NCBI GenBank assembly: GCA_050954505.1
Contig: JBPBPY010000421.1
Location: forward strand, 1-17,459
Reading direction: 5' to 3'
Length of the DNA stretch: 17,459 nucleotides
DNA from: JAQGMO01 sp050954505
GTDB taxonomy: Bacteria; Pseudomonadota; Gammaproteobacteria; Burkholderiales; Burkholderiaceae_D
Numbering within the stretch: position 1 is the first letter of the stretch; each line of letters starts with the position of its first letter. The notes below the pieces were generated by a model that worked only from the letters and a program-made list of their open reading frames with translations, made no database searches and had not been told where the DNA came from. A program made the position numbers and the translations under genes. This document shows, piece by piece, positions 7,067 through 15,945 of this stretch.

Positions 7067-8314
7067 TCATTGCGCTTGCACCGGTTGAATGGCCAAGGCA
7101 TCGGCACGCTGGCGAATGCGCTTGCCCAGCAACCGCATTTCGGCATCGATCCTGGCTGCGCGGCGCGGTTCGGCCGGCAGCCACTTCTGGCCGGCGCGCC
7201 CCGGCACCGATGGCATTTCCAGCGCTTCGATCAGCAATTCGGTCATGCGCCGGGTATCGTCGAGCAGGGGTTGCCTGGGGTCGCCAGGCACCAGCCATGA
7301 CGACACCAGTGCCGCATGCACGGTCTGCAGGCGTGGCACGTACACTGTCCTGGCGCGCTGGTCGATTTTTTCCTGGCTTAGCTGGTCATCATGACGAGCG
7401 CGGTATTCCTGCGACAGTGCGGCAACCGTATCTTCATATTCGGCAATCGCCTGCGCAAAGGCCGCCTGCCCGGCCAGCATGCGGGCCTGCTCCAGCGTGG
7501 CATGCGGTGCACTTGCCGTCACGCCGGCCACCAGGAGCAGCGACAACGCAAGCGCCAGCAGGGCACGGCTTTTTGGCACCCGATTGAAGCGGGTCATGTC
7601 GAAACGCGCCGGCAGCACCAGGGCCAGCAGGCTGCCGGCAGCCAGGCCGCCAATATGTGCGGCATTGTCGATGCCGGTGTCGAGCAAGCCTTGCAGTAGT
7701 GAATACACGATGAAGAAGCCTAGGCTCCAGAGCGCATGCCGGGTGTACGCCTTCGGCAGCAGCTTCCCATGCTGCATGATGCTCACCAGGTAAGCAGCGG
7801 CAACGCCAAACACCGCACCCGAAGCACCTACCGAAACCGCCTGCTGGGCAGAGAAGTGCAGGCTCAGGGCGCTGCCAGCCATGCCGCAGGCAAGATACAG
7901 CAGCAGGTATTGGCGCTTGCCGTAAATGCGCTCGACTGCCGTGCCGGCATAGGCCAGGCCCAGCATGTTCATGGCCAGGTGCTTGACACCGCCATGCAGG
8001 AAGATGGCACTGAGCAAGCGCCACCACTGGCCATGCTGTACTTCGGAAGCGGCATTGCCGCCCCAGGTAAGCAGGAAGGCCGAGGACGGCTGGTAGGCCG
8101 AGGCGCCCAGCGCAATGGTGGCTGCCCAGACCGCCGTATTGAGCAGGATGAGGGTGATGGTGACCCAGGGCACCGGCGCCAGCAACCGCATGCGCTCAAG
8201 GAAATCGCGCTCCTGCTCATGGTATCCATGACGGGCGCGGGCAGGCTGGGACGATGCGGGCATTGGCGGCTCATTGAATCGGCTGGACGTCATGGGCCTG
8301 CTTCGATGGGTCAT
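7067..8314 (-). CDS. Rhomboid family intramembrane serine protease
   Basis: Integral inner-membrane protease that cleaves transmembrane segments. The 415-aa protein begins with a polar N-terminus of about 45 residues. About six membrane segments follow (from about 50-69 on), with the L1/TM2 motif HGGVKHLAMN (H112, N116), the catalytic serine in GASGAVFG (S165) and the catalytic histidine in AHIGG (H220). The Ser-His dyad and oxyanion residues are therefore present. After TM6, residue about 255 opens a further hydrophobic segment (LLALALSLLLVAG), giving a 6+1 arrangement. An Ala/Arg-rich, largely helical C-terminal domain of about 135 residues follows, which I do not recognise. ATG 8314 is used; ATGs at 8293 and 8263 are alternatives. 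A TATAAT box 33 nt upstream of 8314 supports its own transcription. The substrate is unknown. Its place downstream of chpA may be incidental. Confidence 0.88.
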   Translation of the reverse strand: MTHRSRPMTSSRFNEPPMPASSQPARARHGYHEQERDFLERMRLLAPVPWVTITLILLNTAVWAATIALGASAYQPSSAFLLTWGGNAASEVQHGQWWRLLSAIFLHGGVKHLAMNMLGLAYAGTAVERIYGKRQYLLLYLACGMAGSALSLHFSAQQAVSVGASGAVFGVAAAYLVSIMQHGKLLPKAYTRHALWSLGFFIVYSLLQGLLDTGIDNAAHIGGLAAGSLLALVLPARFDMTRFNRVPKSRALLALALSLLLVAGVTASAPHATLEQARMLAGQAAFAQAIAEYEDTVAALSQEYRARHDDQLSQEKIDQRARTVYVPRLQTVHAALVSSWLVPGDPRQPLLDDTRRMTELLIEALEMPSVPGRAGQKWLPAEPRRAARIDAEMRLLGKRIRQRADALAIQPVQAQ

Positions 8315-8346
8315 TTTGCAGCAACCGAAACAAGCCTACCGTTTTG

Positions 8347-8352
8347 ATTATA
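8347..8352 (-). promoter_or_regulatory. Candidate -10 box (TATAAT) for the rhomboid gene
   Basis: On the minus strand a perfect TATAAT lies 32 nt before the ATG at 8314, in an AT-rich pocket (8315-8400) of otherwise GC-rich DNA. This would give a short leader of about 25 nt. No good -35 is visible at 16-18 nt, so the promoter call rests on the -10 alone. Confidence 0.45.
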
Positions 8353-8401
8353 CGACCGTCCACCCCGAATTTATTGCCACCTTGAAAGAGATTTTTCATG
8401 T

Positions 8402-8460
8402 GCCTGCCGTGTCGCCATCGGCGTTGCCGGCAGCGTTACCGGCAGCGCTGCGCGGCAGGC
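8402..8460. terminator. Inverted repeat downstream of chpA, possible terminator
   Basis: gcctgccg (8402-8409) and cggcaggc (8453-8460) are perfect 8-bp inverted arms. The 43-nt interior holds two near-identical 12-mers (cgttgccggcag, cgttaccggcag) and the palindrome gcagcgctgc. The element begins just past the chpA stop (8469) on the chpA transcript. No U-tract follows, so intrinsic termination is uncertain. Confidence 0.35.
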
Positions 8461-8468
8461 GCGACGCA

Positions 8469-11400
8469 TCAGGCTGCCGGCACTTCGCTGCGTACAAAAC
8501 CGGCCACCAGCTTGAGCAACTGCTCTTCCTGGTAGGGTTTGCCCAAATATTCATTGACCCCCAGTTCCATGGCATAGGTGCGGTGCTTGACCGCCGTGCG
8601 CGAGGTGATCATGATGATCGGAATTGCGCGGGTGCGCTCGTCGCTGCGCACATTGCGCGTCAGGTCGAAGCCATCCATGCGCGGCATTTCGATATCCACC
8701 AGCATGACGTCGGGCCGGATGGCCTGCAACTGTTCGAGCGCATCGACGCCGTCCTTGGCCAGCACCACCTGATAGCCCTCGCGTGCCAGCATGCGCTGGG
8801 TGACGCGCCGAACCGTCAGGGAGTCATCCACCACCATCACGGTGCGCTGCGTACGCAAGCCCTGTACCGGCGTGCTCACCCCCGCTGGCGCTGAAACGGA
8901 AGGCGGCAGCGCCGGCCGTGCCGCAGCCGGTGCGGTATCGACAGTCTGCAGCGGCGCGCGCGCGGTCTGCGGTGCCGGCAGCAGGATCTCGTTGAGCTCC
9001 GCCACTGCGCCCAATTCGAGGGAACCGGCCTGTTCGAGATGCGGATAGGCTGCATCGGCGATATCCACGGCATTGGCCAACTGCACCTGGCTGTGTTCGC
9101 TGGTCTGGGGACGCATGCCGCGCGAAGGGTCGCTGGCATGGCGCTGCGCCAGCGGCACCGGGTCGAGGATCAGCACGATGTCGCCGGCACCCAGCACGGT
9201 TGCCCCGGCCACGCCGATCATGCGGGAGAGCTGCGGACCGATGTTCTTGATGACCACCTCGCGGTTGCCCAGCACGGCATCGACATGGACTGCCACGCGC
9301 TGGGTGCCGCTCTTGAGAATCAGCACCGGGGTGTATTGCTGCGTCAAAGGCGCGGTGACATGGTCGCCCAGCAGCGCCGAGAGATAGAACATCGGCACGC
9401 GCTGGCCCATCCACAGCACCGCGCCCTCGTTGTAGGCCGCCACCAGCGCCGTCGATTTGAGCTGCTGCACCTGTTCCACCAGGACCGATGGCACGGCATA
9501 GGTCTTGCCGCCTGTTGCCAGTACCACCACCTGCGTGACGGCCAGCGTCAGCGGCAAATGGATGGTGAATTGCGCTCCCTTGCCGGCGCTGCTCTCGATG
9601 GAAATGCGTCCACCCAATGACACTGCTTCGGCGCGCACCACGTCCATGCCGATGCCGCGCCCGGCAAGTTCGGTGATTTCGCGCGCGGTGGAAAAACCGG
9701 GATGGAAAATCATGTCGCGCACTTCGGCTTCGGAAGGCTCGCTGTCGGCTGACAGCAAGCCGGTGGCACGGGCTTTCTCGGCAATGCGATCGAGATCGAG
9801 ACCGCGGCCATCGTCGCTGACATGGATGACGACTTCATTGCCGGCCTGGCGCACCTCGACCAGCAGTTCGCCGGTTTCATTCTTGCCCGCTGCGGTGCGT
9901 TCGGCGCGTGACTCGATGCCATGGACAATCGAATTGCGCAGCAGATGTTCGAACGGGCCGGTCATCTTTTCCAGCACGCTGCGGTCGATTTCCACCGCGC
10001 CGCCGCGAATGTCGAGGTTGACGCGCTTGTCGAGCTCCTTCGAGGCCTGGCGCGTGATGCGGTACAGGCGTTCGGAAATGCTGCCGAATTGCACCATGCG
10101 CACCCGCATCAGGTCTTGCTGCAGGTCGCGCGTGATGCGTGCCTGCTGGCCGAGATTGTTGCTGGCGTCGTCCACCGTGCGCGACAGATTCTGCTGTACG
10201 GAAGCGACGTCATTGACGCTTTCAGCCATGATGCGCGTGAGTTCCTGCAACCGCGTGAAGCGGTCGAACTCCAGCGGATCGAACTCGCGGTCATTGGCCT
10301 GCTGCATTTGCGACGCCATTTGCGACTCGGCCTGGATTTCGATTTCACGCAACTGGCCCTGCAGGCGGGCGACATTGTCGGAGAGCTCGGAGAGGGAAGA
10401 CTTGAGCAGCGCAACGTCGGTTTCCACACGTGAGCGCGAGATCGACACTTCACCGGCCTGGTTGACCAGGCGGTCGAGAATGTCGGCGCGTACGCGAACC
10501 AGCGATACCGGCAGCGCCGGCGCTGGCGCCGTCACCACTGCCGGCACGATGGCTTGAGATGGCAAGGGGGCAGCGCCAGCAGCGACCGGTACCACGTCCG
10601 CAGCCGCGTCGGCCGCCTTGGCTGCACCTTTTGCGGCTTTCCTGGCTTGCGCTGCCTTGGCGCGTTTGCCTGTCGCGGCCGGCTCCGGCACTGCCGGTGC
10701 CGGAACGGAAGCCGGCACTGTCGGTGCTGGATCGGAGGCCGGCACTGCCGGTGCCGGATCGGAGGCCGGCGCCGGCGCCGCAGAGGCCGGATTTTGCCCA
10801 GGCGCTGCCGGCATGGCATCTGCCGCCAAGGGATTTTGCAGGCGGTCGAACAGGCTCAGGGCAACATCGAAGCGGGCCAGCAATTCTTCCACCGCCGCCT
10901 GCGAGGGCGCGCCCTGCAAGGTGACTTGCTCGATGCGGCTTTCCATTTCATGCAGATGCTGGCCCAGTACCATGGCACCGGCCATGCGGGAACTGCCCTT
11001 GATGGTATGCAGCAGCCGCAGCAGCGACTGGACGCTGCTGCGCTCGCCAGGCGTCTCCATGAGCTGGCGCAAGTTGCGGCCCATCTCCGGCAGGATGTCG
11101 CTGGCTTCTTCAATGAATACCGGCAGCAGATCGGCGTCGAGCTCATCCTTGGGGATGCGCGATGTCGCCGCGGCGCCACTGTGTTCATGTTCGTACAGTA
11201 CTTCGGTGGGCGGCACCAGGTCTTCGGCCAGCATCACCGGCAGGATGGTCGCTGCGGCAATCAGTTTTGCCGCCGCACCGAGCTGGGCGGCACTGAATTC
11301 CTCGCGCTCGAAACGGGCTTCGGCTTCGGCAGCGGCGGCTTGGCCGCCGTCCTCGTTGCCGGCAGCGTCGAATGCTGCATGGTTGCCTGAGCGATTCGCT

Positions 11401-14400
11401 GCGCTGTCGTCTGAACTGTCGGCGCCGCTGCCGGGCTGTGCATCATCGATGTCCTGGGCGCCGGAGGCTTGCTGCTGGCCCGGCTGCATGCCGGCCTTGT
11501 CGGCATCGGCATCGGTATCGGCAAAGGCTGCAGCCGACGCCTCCTGCAAATCGATTTCGGCATCCAGGTCAAGGTCGAAGTCGGTCAGTTCGGCGCTGTC
11601 CTGCTCCTGGTCTGCGCCCGACAAGGCCGAGGCACTCGAGACCAATGTCTCACCATGTTCGAGGTCATCTGCTAGCGCTTTCAGGCTGGCCTCGCTGATT
11701 TCCGGAATATCCGGCACAGGCTCGGCTTCCTGCACCACCGTGACAACCGGTGCCACCGGTTCGATGACAAACGTCGGGCCGAGGTCGAAATCGATATCGA
11801 GATCGATTTCTGCATCAAGTTCCGGATCGTTGGCTGCCTGGTCCTCCACCAGGCTCGAGGCCGCAGTCGCAACCTCGTCTTCCTCCTGCTCTTCAACGGG
11901 CAGCGGAACCGCACGTGCCAGAATGCGTGCCTTCAATTCCTGCAACGCCTGCACATGGCGCAATTCCGGTCCTGCCAACTCGCCAAGCGCAAACTGGGTC
12001 AGCATGCGACGCATGCATTCGATTGCCGCTGCCAGCGCGTCGAACTCGAACCCGCGCAAGGGATCGGGCAGACGCACCAGGGTGTGCAGCACCAGCTCAA
12101 GCGCATGGGCCAGGTCCTGCAGCGATGTGAAGCCGACGGTTGCCGAGCTGCCGGCCAGGGAATGGGCTGCATTCACAGCCAGTGTATTGACGCGCCGTTC
12201 CGGCTCATGGCGCCATTCAGCCAGGTCATTGGCCAGCAACCTGACCAGTTCATCGGTTTCGGCCAGGTAGATGTTATGCAGCGGCACACTGATTTCGAGC
12301 GTACCGATACGCTTGATGGTGTCGTCGCGCGGCACCTCGGCCGTGTGGCGGCCCGGGAAACCAATCACGGTTGCCAGTGGCGCTTCCTGCACCTCGGCGA
12401 CGCTGGCCGCCTGCATTGCCTCATCGGCCTCGATCGCTTCAGGCCCCTCAATTGCTTCAGGCACCTCGATTGCTTCAACGACGTCGACGGCGATGATTTC
12501 TTCAACCGGCTTGGTTTCTTCAACGGCCTTGGCGGCTTCGACAGCCTCAACGGTGTCGGCAGCCTCGACTTCGTCAACTTTCTTGATTTCTTCAAAAGAC
12601 TTGGCAGCTTTGGCGGCTTCATCTACGTCAACAGAGCGGCCCTCCACGTCGACAAACTGCCCCTCCTGGACGCCCTGGATTTCTGCAACGGACTCGGCCG
12701 CGTGAGCTGCTTCCATTGCGTCGACAGCCTGGACTTCTTCAACCGCCTGGATTTCTTCAAGAGACGCGGCAGCTACCGCCGTATCTACTACGTCGACAGC
12801 CTGGGCTTGATCAACCACCTTGGTTTCTTCAATGGACTCGGCAGCTTCGGATGCTTCAACAGGTGCAAGCTCGGCCGCGGGAGCTGCCCTGATTTCCTGC
12901 TCCGTTTGCGCTGCGCTGTCGGACGACGCCGGGGGCGCTGCCGCAGCGGTATCTGCCGTCGACCCGCAGGTGCCGGCATTCGGGTGTGCCTGGGTGTCGG
13001 CATCGAGCAGGAGGCGGGCAGCCTGTTTCAGGGCGGCGCCATCGCGCTGTGATACGCCGGCATCACGCAACTCGGCGATCCATGCGCCGAGTTCGCCGTC
13101 GGCCATTGCCAGGAGCGCCAACAGATGCTCGCCGGCGCCACGGTGTTCCGACAGGTACAGGTTGAAGACCTGCTCCATGCTCCACGCCGCTTCGCCGAAT
13201 GCCATCAGGCCTACCATGCGGCCGCTGCCCTTGAGGGTGTGGAACGAGCGCCGCAATGCAGTCAGGTGTTCATGGCTGGCCGGTTGCTGCTCGAGCCGTG
13301 GTACCGTCTGGCGCACGAAGTCCAGCACTTCGGCTGCTTCGCCCAGGAAAATATCCAGCAACTCTGCATCGACCGCCGCATCCGATTGCGGTACCACGCT
13401 GACAGGCAAAGGCGCCACCGGTGGTCCCGGGCGCTGCGGCACCCGCATGGTATCGAGAGCACTTTCATCGATCGGCGCTGGCACCTCAGAGGCGTCGCTG
13501 GCAACGGCTTCTTCGCCACTGTGCGGCGAACCTGCCACAACATCAGGCGTGTTGGCAGCGGTTGCAACGTCCGCTTCCTCGGAACGATGTGGCGCATGCG
13601 TTGCCTGCTCAGCGGCATCGGCACTGGTCGGCGGTGCTGTTTCCGGCTGGTCGGCGCCGGCATGCCGAGTGGACTCGTGTTGAACATCGATGCCCGAACC
13701 TTGTCCGGCAACCGCAGTGCTCGCCCCGGCTGGCGCGGCACTGGTTTCGGGCGGCGCCATGCTGGTGAGCGCCGTTTCGGGCGCGCCCGGCGGTGGCAAT
13801 GTATCGGCATGGTCGACTGCGGAGGGCGCGGGCACCGGTACGGAAGCGGCGTCGGAGTGCGCCAGCTTGTGCTCGGGAGCCTTTGCAGGACCAAGCAGAT
13901 CGGCATGAAAGATTCCGCTCGCAGCGTCGAAACTGAATCGGCTGGCTGCGCCATCGGGATTGCCTTGCAGGCTTTCGATGAAAAAACTCAGGGCGCCGAT
14001 ATTGCGCGCGACTTGCTCGAACTGCGCCTGTTCGTCAGCGGAAACGAGCGTGGCGCTGCCATGTTCATCGTCAAGGTCGTCATCGTTGCCGGCATCGAGT
14101 GCCGTGGCCTGCTGGTCCACGTCCTCACCATCGGCTGCTTCCCCCTCGAGCGGCGCAGGCATTGCGCGGGCGACAAAGCGCGCCACTGCGGCGCGGGTAT
14201 GGCGTACCGCCTGCGCTGCCTGGCCCTGGTCGAGCACGTCCAGCACCCCTTCGATCTGCTGCAGTGTGGCATCGACCGTCTCGAGTTGCGCTGCCTTGGC
14301 CGGTGCGTTGAAATAGGCATCGAGCACTTTTTCAACCTGCGCCAGATTGCCCTTGATCTCGCCAGCAACCGCTGACATGGTTTCGCGTTCATGGGCTGCG

Positions 14401-15815
14401 CGCGACATTTCGTCGAGCCACTGCACCTTTTCCGGCGCCCGCTCGCCAGCCACCAGGGCCAGCAGCCGCGTGCTCAATGCCTCGGCGCGATGGGCAAAAT
14501 CGTCGGCCAGCCGGCTGGTATGGTTCAGGGCACTTTCGACAAACAGCAGGCTGGACGCCATTTCCAGCCCCAGGCCTTCGTCAGGGCTGGCATGGGCGGC
14601 GTGGCGGGCAATGCTGTTGAGTTCACGCAGCAGCTTGGCCAAGGGGACCGAATTCAAGGCGGTGCCGGCACCGGCCAGGCCATGCATGGCATGCTCGAAG
14701 CCGAACACGGCGCTTTCATCGCCCGAGGTAATGCGGCCCCAGCCACTTTTTGCATCGGCCAGGTGGGTGCGCGCCTGCGCCAGCGCCAGGGTGTTGACCT
14801 GGCCGTAGCGCTTGCGCTCATAGTCGGCGGGCACCATGCCATCGAGTCCATAGGCGCTGCGGATCTGCTGCAGCAAAGGCGACGGCTGGCGGGCCAGCGA
14901 AATGAAGAACAAGGCGTCGCGCAAGACTGCTTCGTCGATGAAGTATGGCGGCTTGGCCAGCTTGCGCAACTGCATGTTAATCCGCGCGAACAGTTGCTTG
15001 ACATGCTTTTCGCTGCCCTGCTCGCCAAAGAATTCATCGCCAAGCTGGGCACCGGCCACCAGCTCGGCAAAACCGCGCATGACCCACCAGAACGATGCCG
15101 GCCCGGCTTCCTCCTGCGCCGCTGCCACCTCCGTGACCACCGCAAGCATCAGCGCCGCATTGGCCTGCTCGGTCGCTGCATCGGTGCTCTTGAGGAACGG
15201 CAGCAAGGCTTTTTCATAACGCTGGCGCAACGCGGCCAGGTCGAAGGGCGCCGCCTGCCCTGTTTCGGTTGCAGCACCAGCCGCATCCTGCGGGCCTGCA
15301 AGCAGCGCGCCGTCCACCGCTGCAAGGCGGGTGCTGCTGCCGGAACGCGGTGTCAGGCGCGGGTAAAACAATTCAGAGGGATGAATGCGGTCGGCGCCCT
15401 CCAGGGTCAGCAGGGCTTTGTAATAGGGGTACAAGCGCACCGGCTGGTTTGGTGCGCCAGCGAGCAGCTCTTCCAGATATTCGGTCAAGGCTTGATAGGC
15501 TGCGGTGATGTCGTCGACTTCGGCGGCCGCCGGCGCGCGGGCGCCAGACTCCATCTTGCCGAGGATTTCCTCGGCGCTGCGCGCGATGGCAGTGATGCCA
15601 TCGATTTCGACGATCTGCAAGGCGCCGTGGGCCTGGTGCACGCACAGGCGTGCGGCACGCAGCGTGGCGGCCTGCGTCTCGCCGCTTTGCGTCAAGGCCT
15701 CGCTCATGGCGCGCGCCGACTGGTTCAGCGCTTCGCGGATTTCCGCCATGACCCAGGACAGTGGTCGGGTATCGAGTTGTTCCGGCACGCTTGCGGCCGA
15801 AGAGGGGCTGATCAT
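8469..15815 (-). CDS. chpA: ChpA-type hybrid histidine kinase with multiple phosphotransfer domains
   Basis: Giant CheA-like kinase of the Chp system controlling type IV pilus motility; cytoplasmic, acting with PilJ and PilG/PilH. The 2448-aa length is close to Pseudomonas ChpA. Five histidine phosphotransfer (Hpt) sites are visible: H60 (VHQAHGALQ), H375 (HAMHGLAGAG), H859 (HTLKGSGRM), H1218 (HSLAGSSATV) and H1603 (HTIKGSSRMAG). A sixth, degenerate site has Gln at the His position (Q519). The CheA core follows: dimerisation (about 1770-1900), ATPase with N box HLLRNS (H1957), DDGRG, FHPGFSTA and GRGIGMDVV, then a CheW domain (about 2093-2220). A C-terminal receiver (about 2322-2445) carries phospho-acceptor D2374 (VDIEMPRMDG) and GKP. 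Long low-complexity linkers separate the Hpt domains (about 640-800, 920-1150, 1290-1510, 1650-1760). ATG 15815 has GAGG 4 nt upstream; the frame extends 22 codons further without RBS support. Confidence 0.96.
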   Translation of the reverse strand: MISPSSAASVPEQLDTRPLSWVMAEIREALNQSARAMSEALTQSGETQAATLRAARLCVHQAHGALQIVEIDGITAIARSAEEILGKMESGARAPAAAEVDDITAAYQALTEYLEELLAGAPNQPVRLYPYYKALLTLEGADRIHPSELFYPRLTPRSGSSTRLAAVDGALLAGPQDAAGAATETGQAAPFDLAALRQRYEKALLPFLKSTDAATEQANAALMLAVVTEVAAAQEEAGPASFWWVMRGFAELVAGAQLGDEFFGEQGSEKHVKQLFARINMQLRKLAKPPYFIDEAVLRDALFFISLARQPSPLLQQIRSAYGLDGMVPADYERKRYGQVNTLALAQARTHLADAKSGWGRITSGDESAVFGFEHAMHGLAGAGTALNSVPLAKLLRELNSIARHAAHASPDEGLGLEMASSLLFVESALNHTSRLADDFAHRAEALSTRLLALVAGERAPEKVQWLDEMSRAAHERETMSAVAGEIKGNLAQVEKVLDAYFNAPAKAAQLETVDATLQQIEGVLDVLDQGQAAQAVRHTRAAVARFVARAMPAPLEGEAADGEDVDQQATALDAGNDDDLDDEHGSATLVSADEQAQFEQVARNIGALSFFIESLQGNPDGAASRFSFDAASGIFHADLLGPAKAPEHKLAHSDAASVPVPAPSAVDHADTLPPPGAPETALTSMAPPETSAAPAGASTAVAGQGSGIDVQHESTRHAGADQPETAPPTSADAAEQATHAPHRSEEADVATAANTPDVVAGSPHSGEEAVASDASEVPAPIDESALDTMRVPQRPGPPVAPLPVSVVPQSDAAVDAELLDIFLGEAAEVLDFVRQTVPRLEQQPASHEHLTALRRSFHTLKGSGRMVGLMAFGEAAWSMEQVFNLYLSEHRGAGEHLLALLAMADGELGAWIAELRDAGVSQRDGAALKQAARLLLDADTQAHPNAGTCGSTADTAAAAPPASSDSAAQTEQEIRAAPAAELAPVEASEAAESIEETKVVDQAQAVDVVDTAVAAASLEEIQAVEEVQAVDAMEAAHAAESVAEIQGVQEGQFVDVEGRSVDVDEAAKAAKSFEEIKKVDEVEAADTVEAVEAAKAVEETKPVEEIIAVDVVEAIEVPEAIEGPEAIEADEAMQAASVAEVQEAPLATVIGFPGRHTAEVPRDDTIKRIGTLEISVPLHNIYLAETDELVRLLANDLAEWRHEPERRVNTLAVNAAHSLAGSSATVGFTSLQDLAHALELVLHTLVRLPDPLRGFEFDALAAAIECMRRMLTQFALGELAGPELRHVQALQELKARILARAVPLPVEEQEEDEVATAASSLVEDQAANDPELDAEIDLDIDFDLGPTFVIEPVAPVVTVVQEAEPVPDIPEISEASLKALADDLEHGETLVSSASALSGADQEQDSAELTDFDLDLDAEIDLQEASAAAFADTDADADKAGMQPGQQQASGAQDIDDAQPGSGADSSDDSAANRSGNHAAFDAAGNEDGGQAAAAEAEARFEREEFSAAQLGAAAKLIAAATILPVMLAEDLVPPTEVLYEHEHSGAAATSRIPKDELDADLLPVFIEEASDILPEMGRNLRQLMETPGERSSVQSLLRLLHTIKGSSRMAGAMVLGQHLHEMESRIEQVTLQGAPSQAAVEELLARFDVALSLFDRLQNPLAADAMPAAPGQNPASAAPAPASDPAPAVPASDPAPTVPASVPAPAVPEPAATGKRAKAAQARKAAKGAAKAADAAADVVPVAAGAAPLPSQAIVPAVVTAPAPALPVSLVRVRADILDRLVNQAGEVSISRSRVETDVALLKSSLSELSDNVARLQGQLREIEIQAESQMASQMQQANDREFDPLEFDRFTRLQELTRIMAESVNDVASVQQNLSRTVDDASNNLGQQARITRDLQQDLMRVRMVQFGSISERLYRITRQASKELDKRVNLDIRGGAVEIDRSVLEKMTGPFEHLLRNSIVHGIESRAERTAAGKNETGELLVEVRQAGNEVVIHVSDDGRGLDLDRIAEKARATGLLSADSEPSEAEVRDMIFHPGFSTAREITELAGRGIGMDVVRAEAVSLGGRISIESSAGKGAQFTIHLPLTLAVTQVVVLATGGKTYAVPSVLVEQVQQLKSTALVAAYNEGAVLWMGQRVPMFYLSALLGDHVTAPLTQQYTPVLILKSGTQRVAVHVDAVLGNREVVIKNIGPQLSRMIGVAGATVLGAGDIVLILDPVPLAQRHASDPSRGMRPQTSEHSQVQLANAVDIADAAYPHLEQAGSLELGAVAELNEILLPAPQTARAPLQTVDTAPAAARPALPPSVSAPAGVSTPVQGLRTQRTVMVVDDSLTVRRVTQRMLAREGYQVVLAKDGVDALEQLQAIRPDVMLVDIEMPRMDGFDLTRNVRSDERTRAIPIIMITSRTAVKHRTYAMELGVNEYLGKPYQEEQLLKLVAGFVRSEVPAA
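10684..10785 (-). repeat. In-frame 27-bp tandem repeat in chpA (Pro/Ala linker)
   Basis: Three complete 27-bp units (10684-10710, 10711-10737, 10738-10764) and a partial fourth (10765-10785) are near-identical on the plus strand. Translated on the minus strand they give 9-residue units such as ASDPAPAVP, ASDPAPTVP and ASVPAPAVP. They form part of the flexible linker between the last Hpt domain (H1603) and the CheA dimerisation domain, followed by a Lys/Ala-rich stretch. Confidence 0.75.
12390..12845 (-). repeat. Degenerate Glu/Val/Ala-rich repeat linker in chpA
   Basis: Residues of about 991-1142 of ChpA consist of imperfect repeats, roughly 23-27 residues long, with the pattern AA-x-S-hydrophobic-x-EI followed by VEEVQAVD-like segments (for example AASLEEIQAVEEVQAVD and AAKSFEEIKKVDEVEAAD). 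It is strongly acidic and probably an extended or helical spacer between the Hpt domains at H859 and H1218. At DNA level the plus strand shows recurrent TTCTTCAA and CGTCGAC words. Confidence 0.6.
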
Positions 15816-15819
15816 GATG

Positions 15820-15823
15820 CCTC
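15820..15823 (-). promoter_or_regulatory. chpA ribosome binding site
   Basis: The minus strand reads GCGAGGCATC directly before ATG 15815. This GAGG decides the start over the in-frame upstream codon at 15881. Confidence 0.65.
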
Positions 15824-15835
15824 GCGGGTTCAAAT

Positions 15836-15898
15836 GCTGGTAAGGCGGTGATGGGCCGGGTGCCCGGTATCGGGCGCACAAGGTCGGACCTTACCAGC
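15836..15898 (-). promoter_or_regulatory. Structured leader: long-range 10-bp inverted repeat before chpA
   Basis: GCTGGTAAGG (15836-15845) and CCTTACCAGC (15889-15898) are perfect 10-bp inverted arms separated by 43 nt. Nested inside is a ccggg-tg-cccgg hairpin. The distal arm overlaps a second dyad, aaggtc-g-gacctt (15880-15892), which could form an alternative fold or a protein operator. In the chpA transcript the structure ends about 12 nt before the Shine-Dalgarno. It may control entry of ribosomes or read-through from pilJ. Confidence 0.4.
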
Positions 15899-15945
15899 CC
15901 GACGTTGTTGCAGCAAGACGGCACCGCAGTTCGATCTGTGACATG

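Noticed and set aside
10618..12270. 550-residue open frame on the plus strand opposite chpA
   Set aside because: Its product is Ser/Ala-rich low complexity, mirrors the acidic and Ala-rich linkers of ChpA in antisense, and has no recognisable domain.
14391..15851. 486-residue open frame on the plus strand opposite the ChpA N-terminus
   Set aside because: It is antisense to conserved Hpt-containing sequence, has an Arg/Gln/His-rich composition typical of GC-rich shadow frames, and matches no family.
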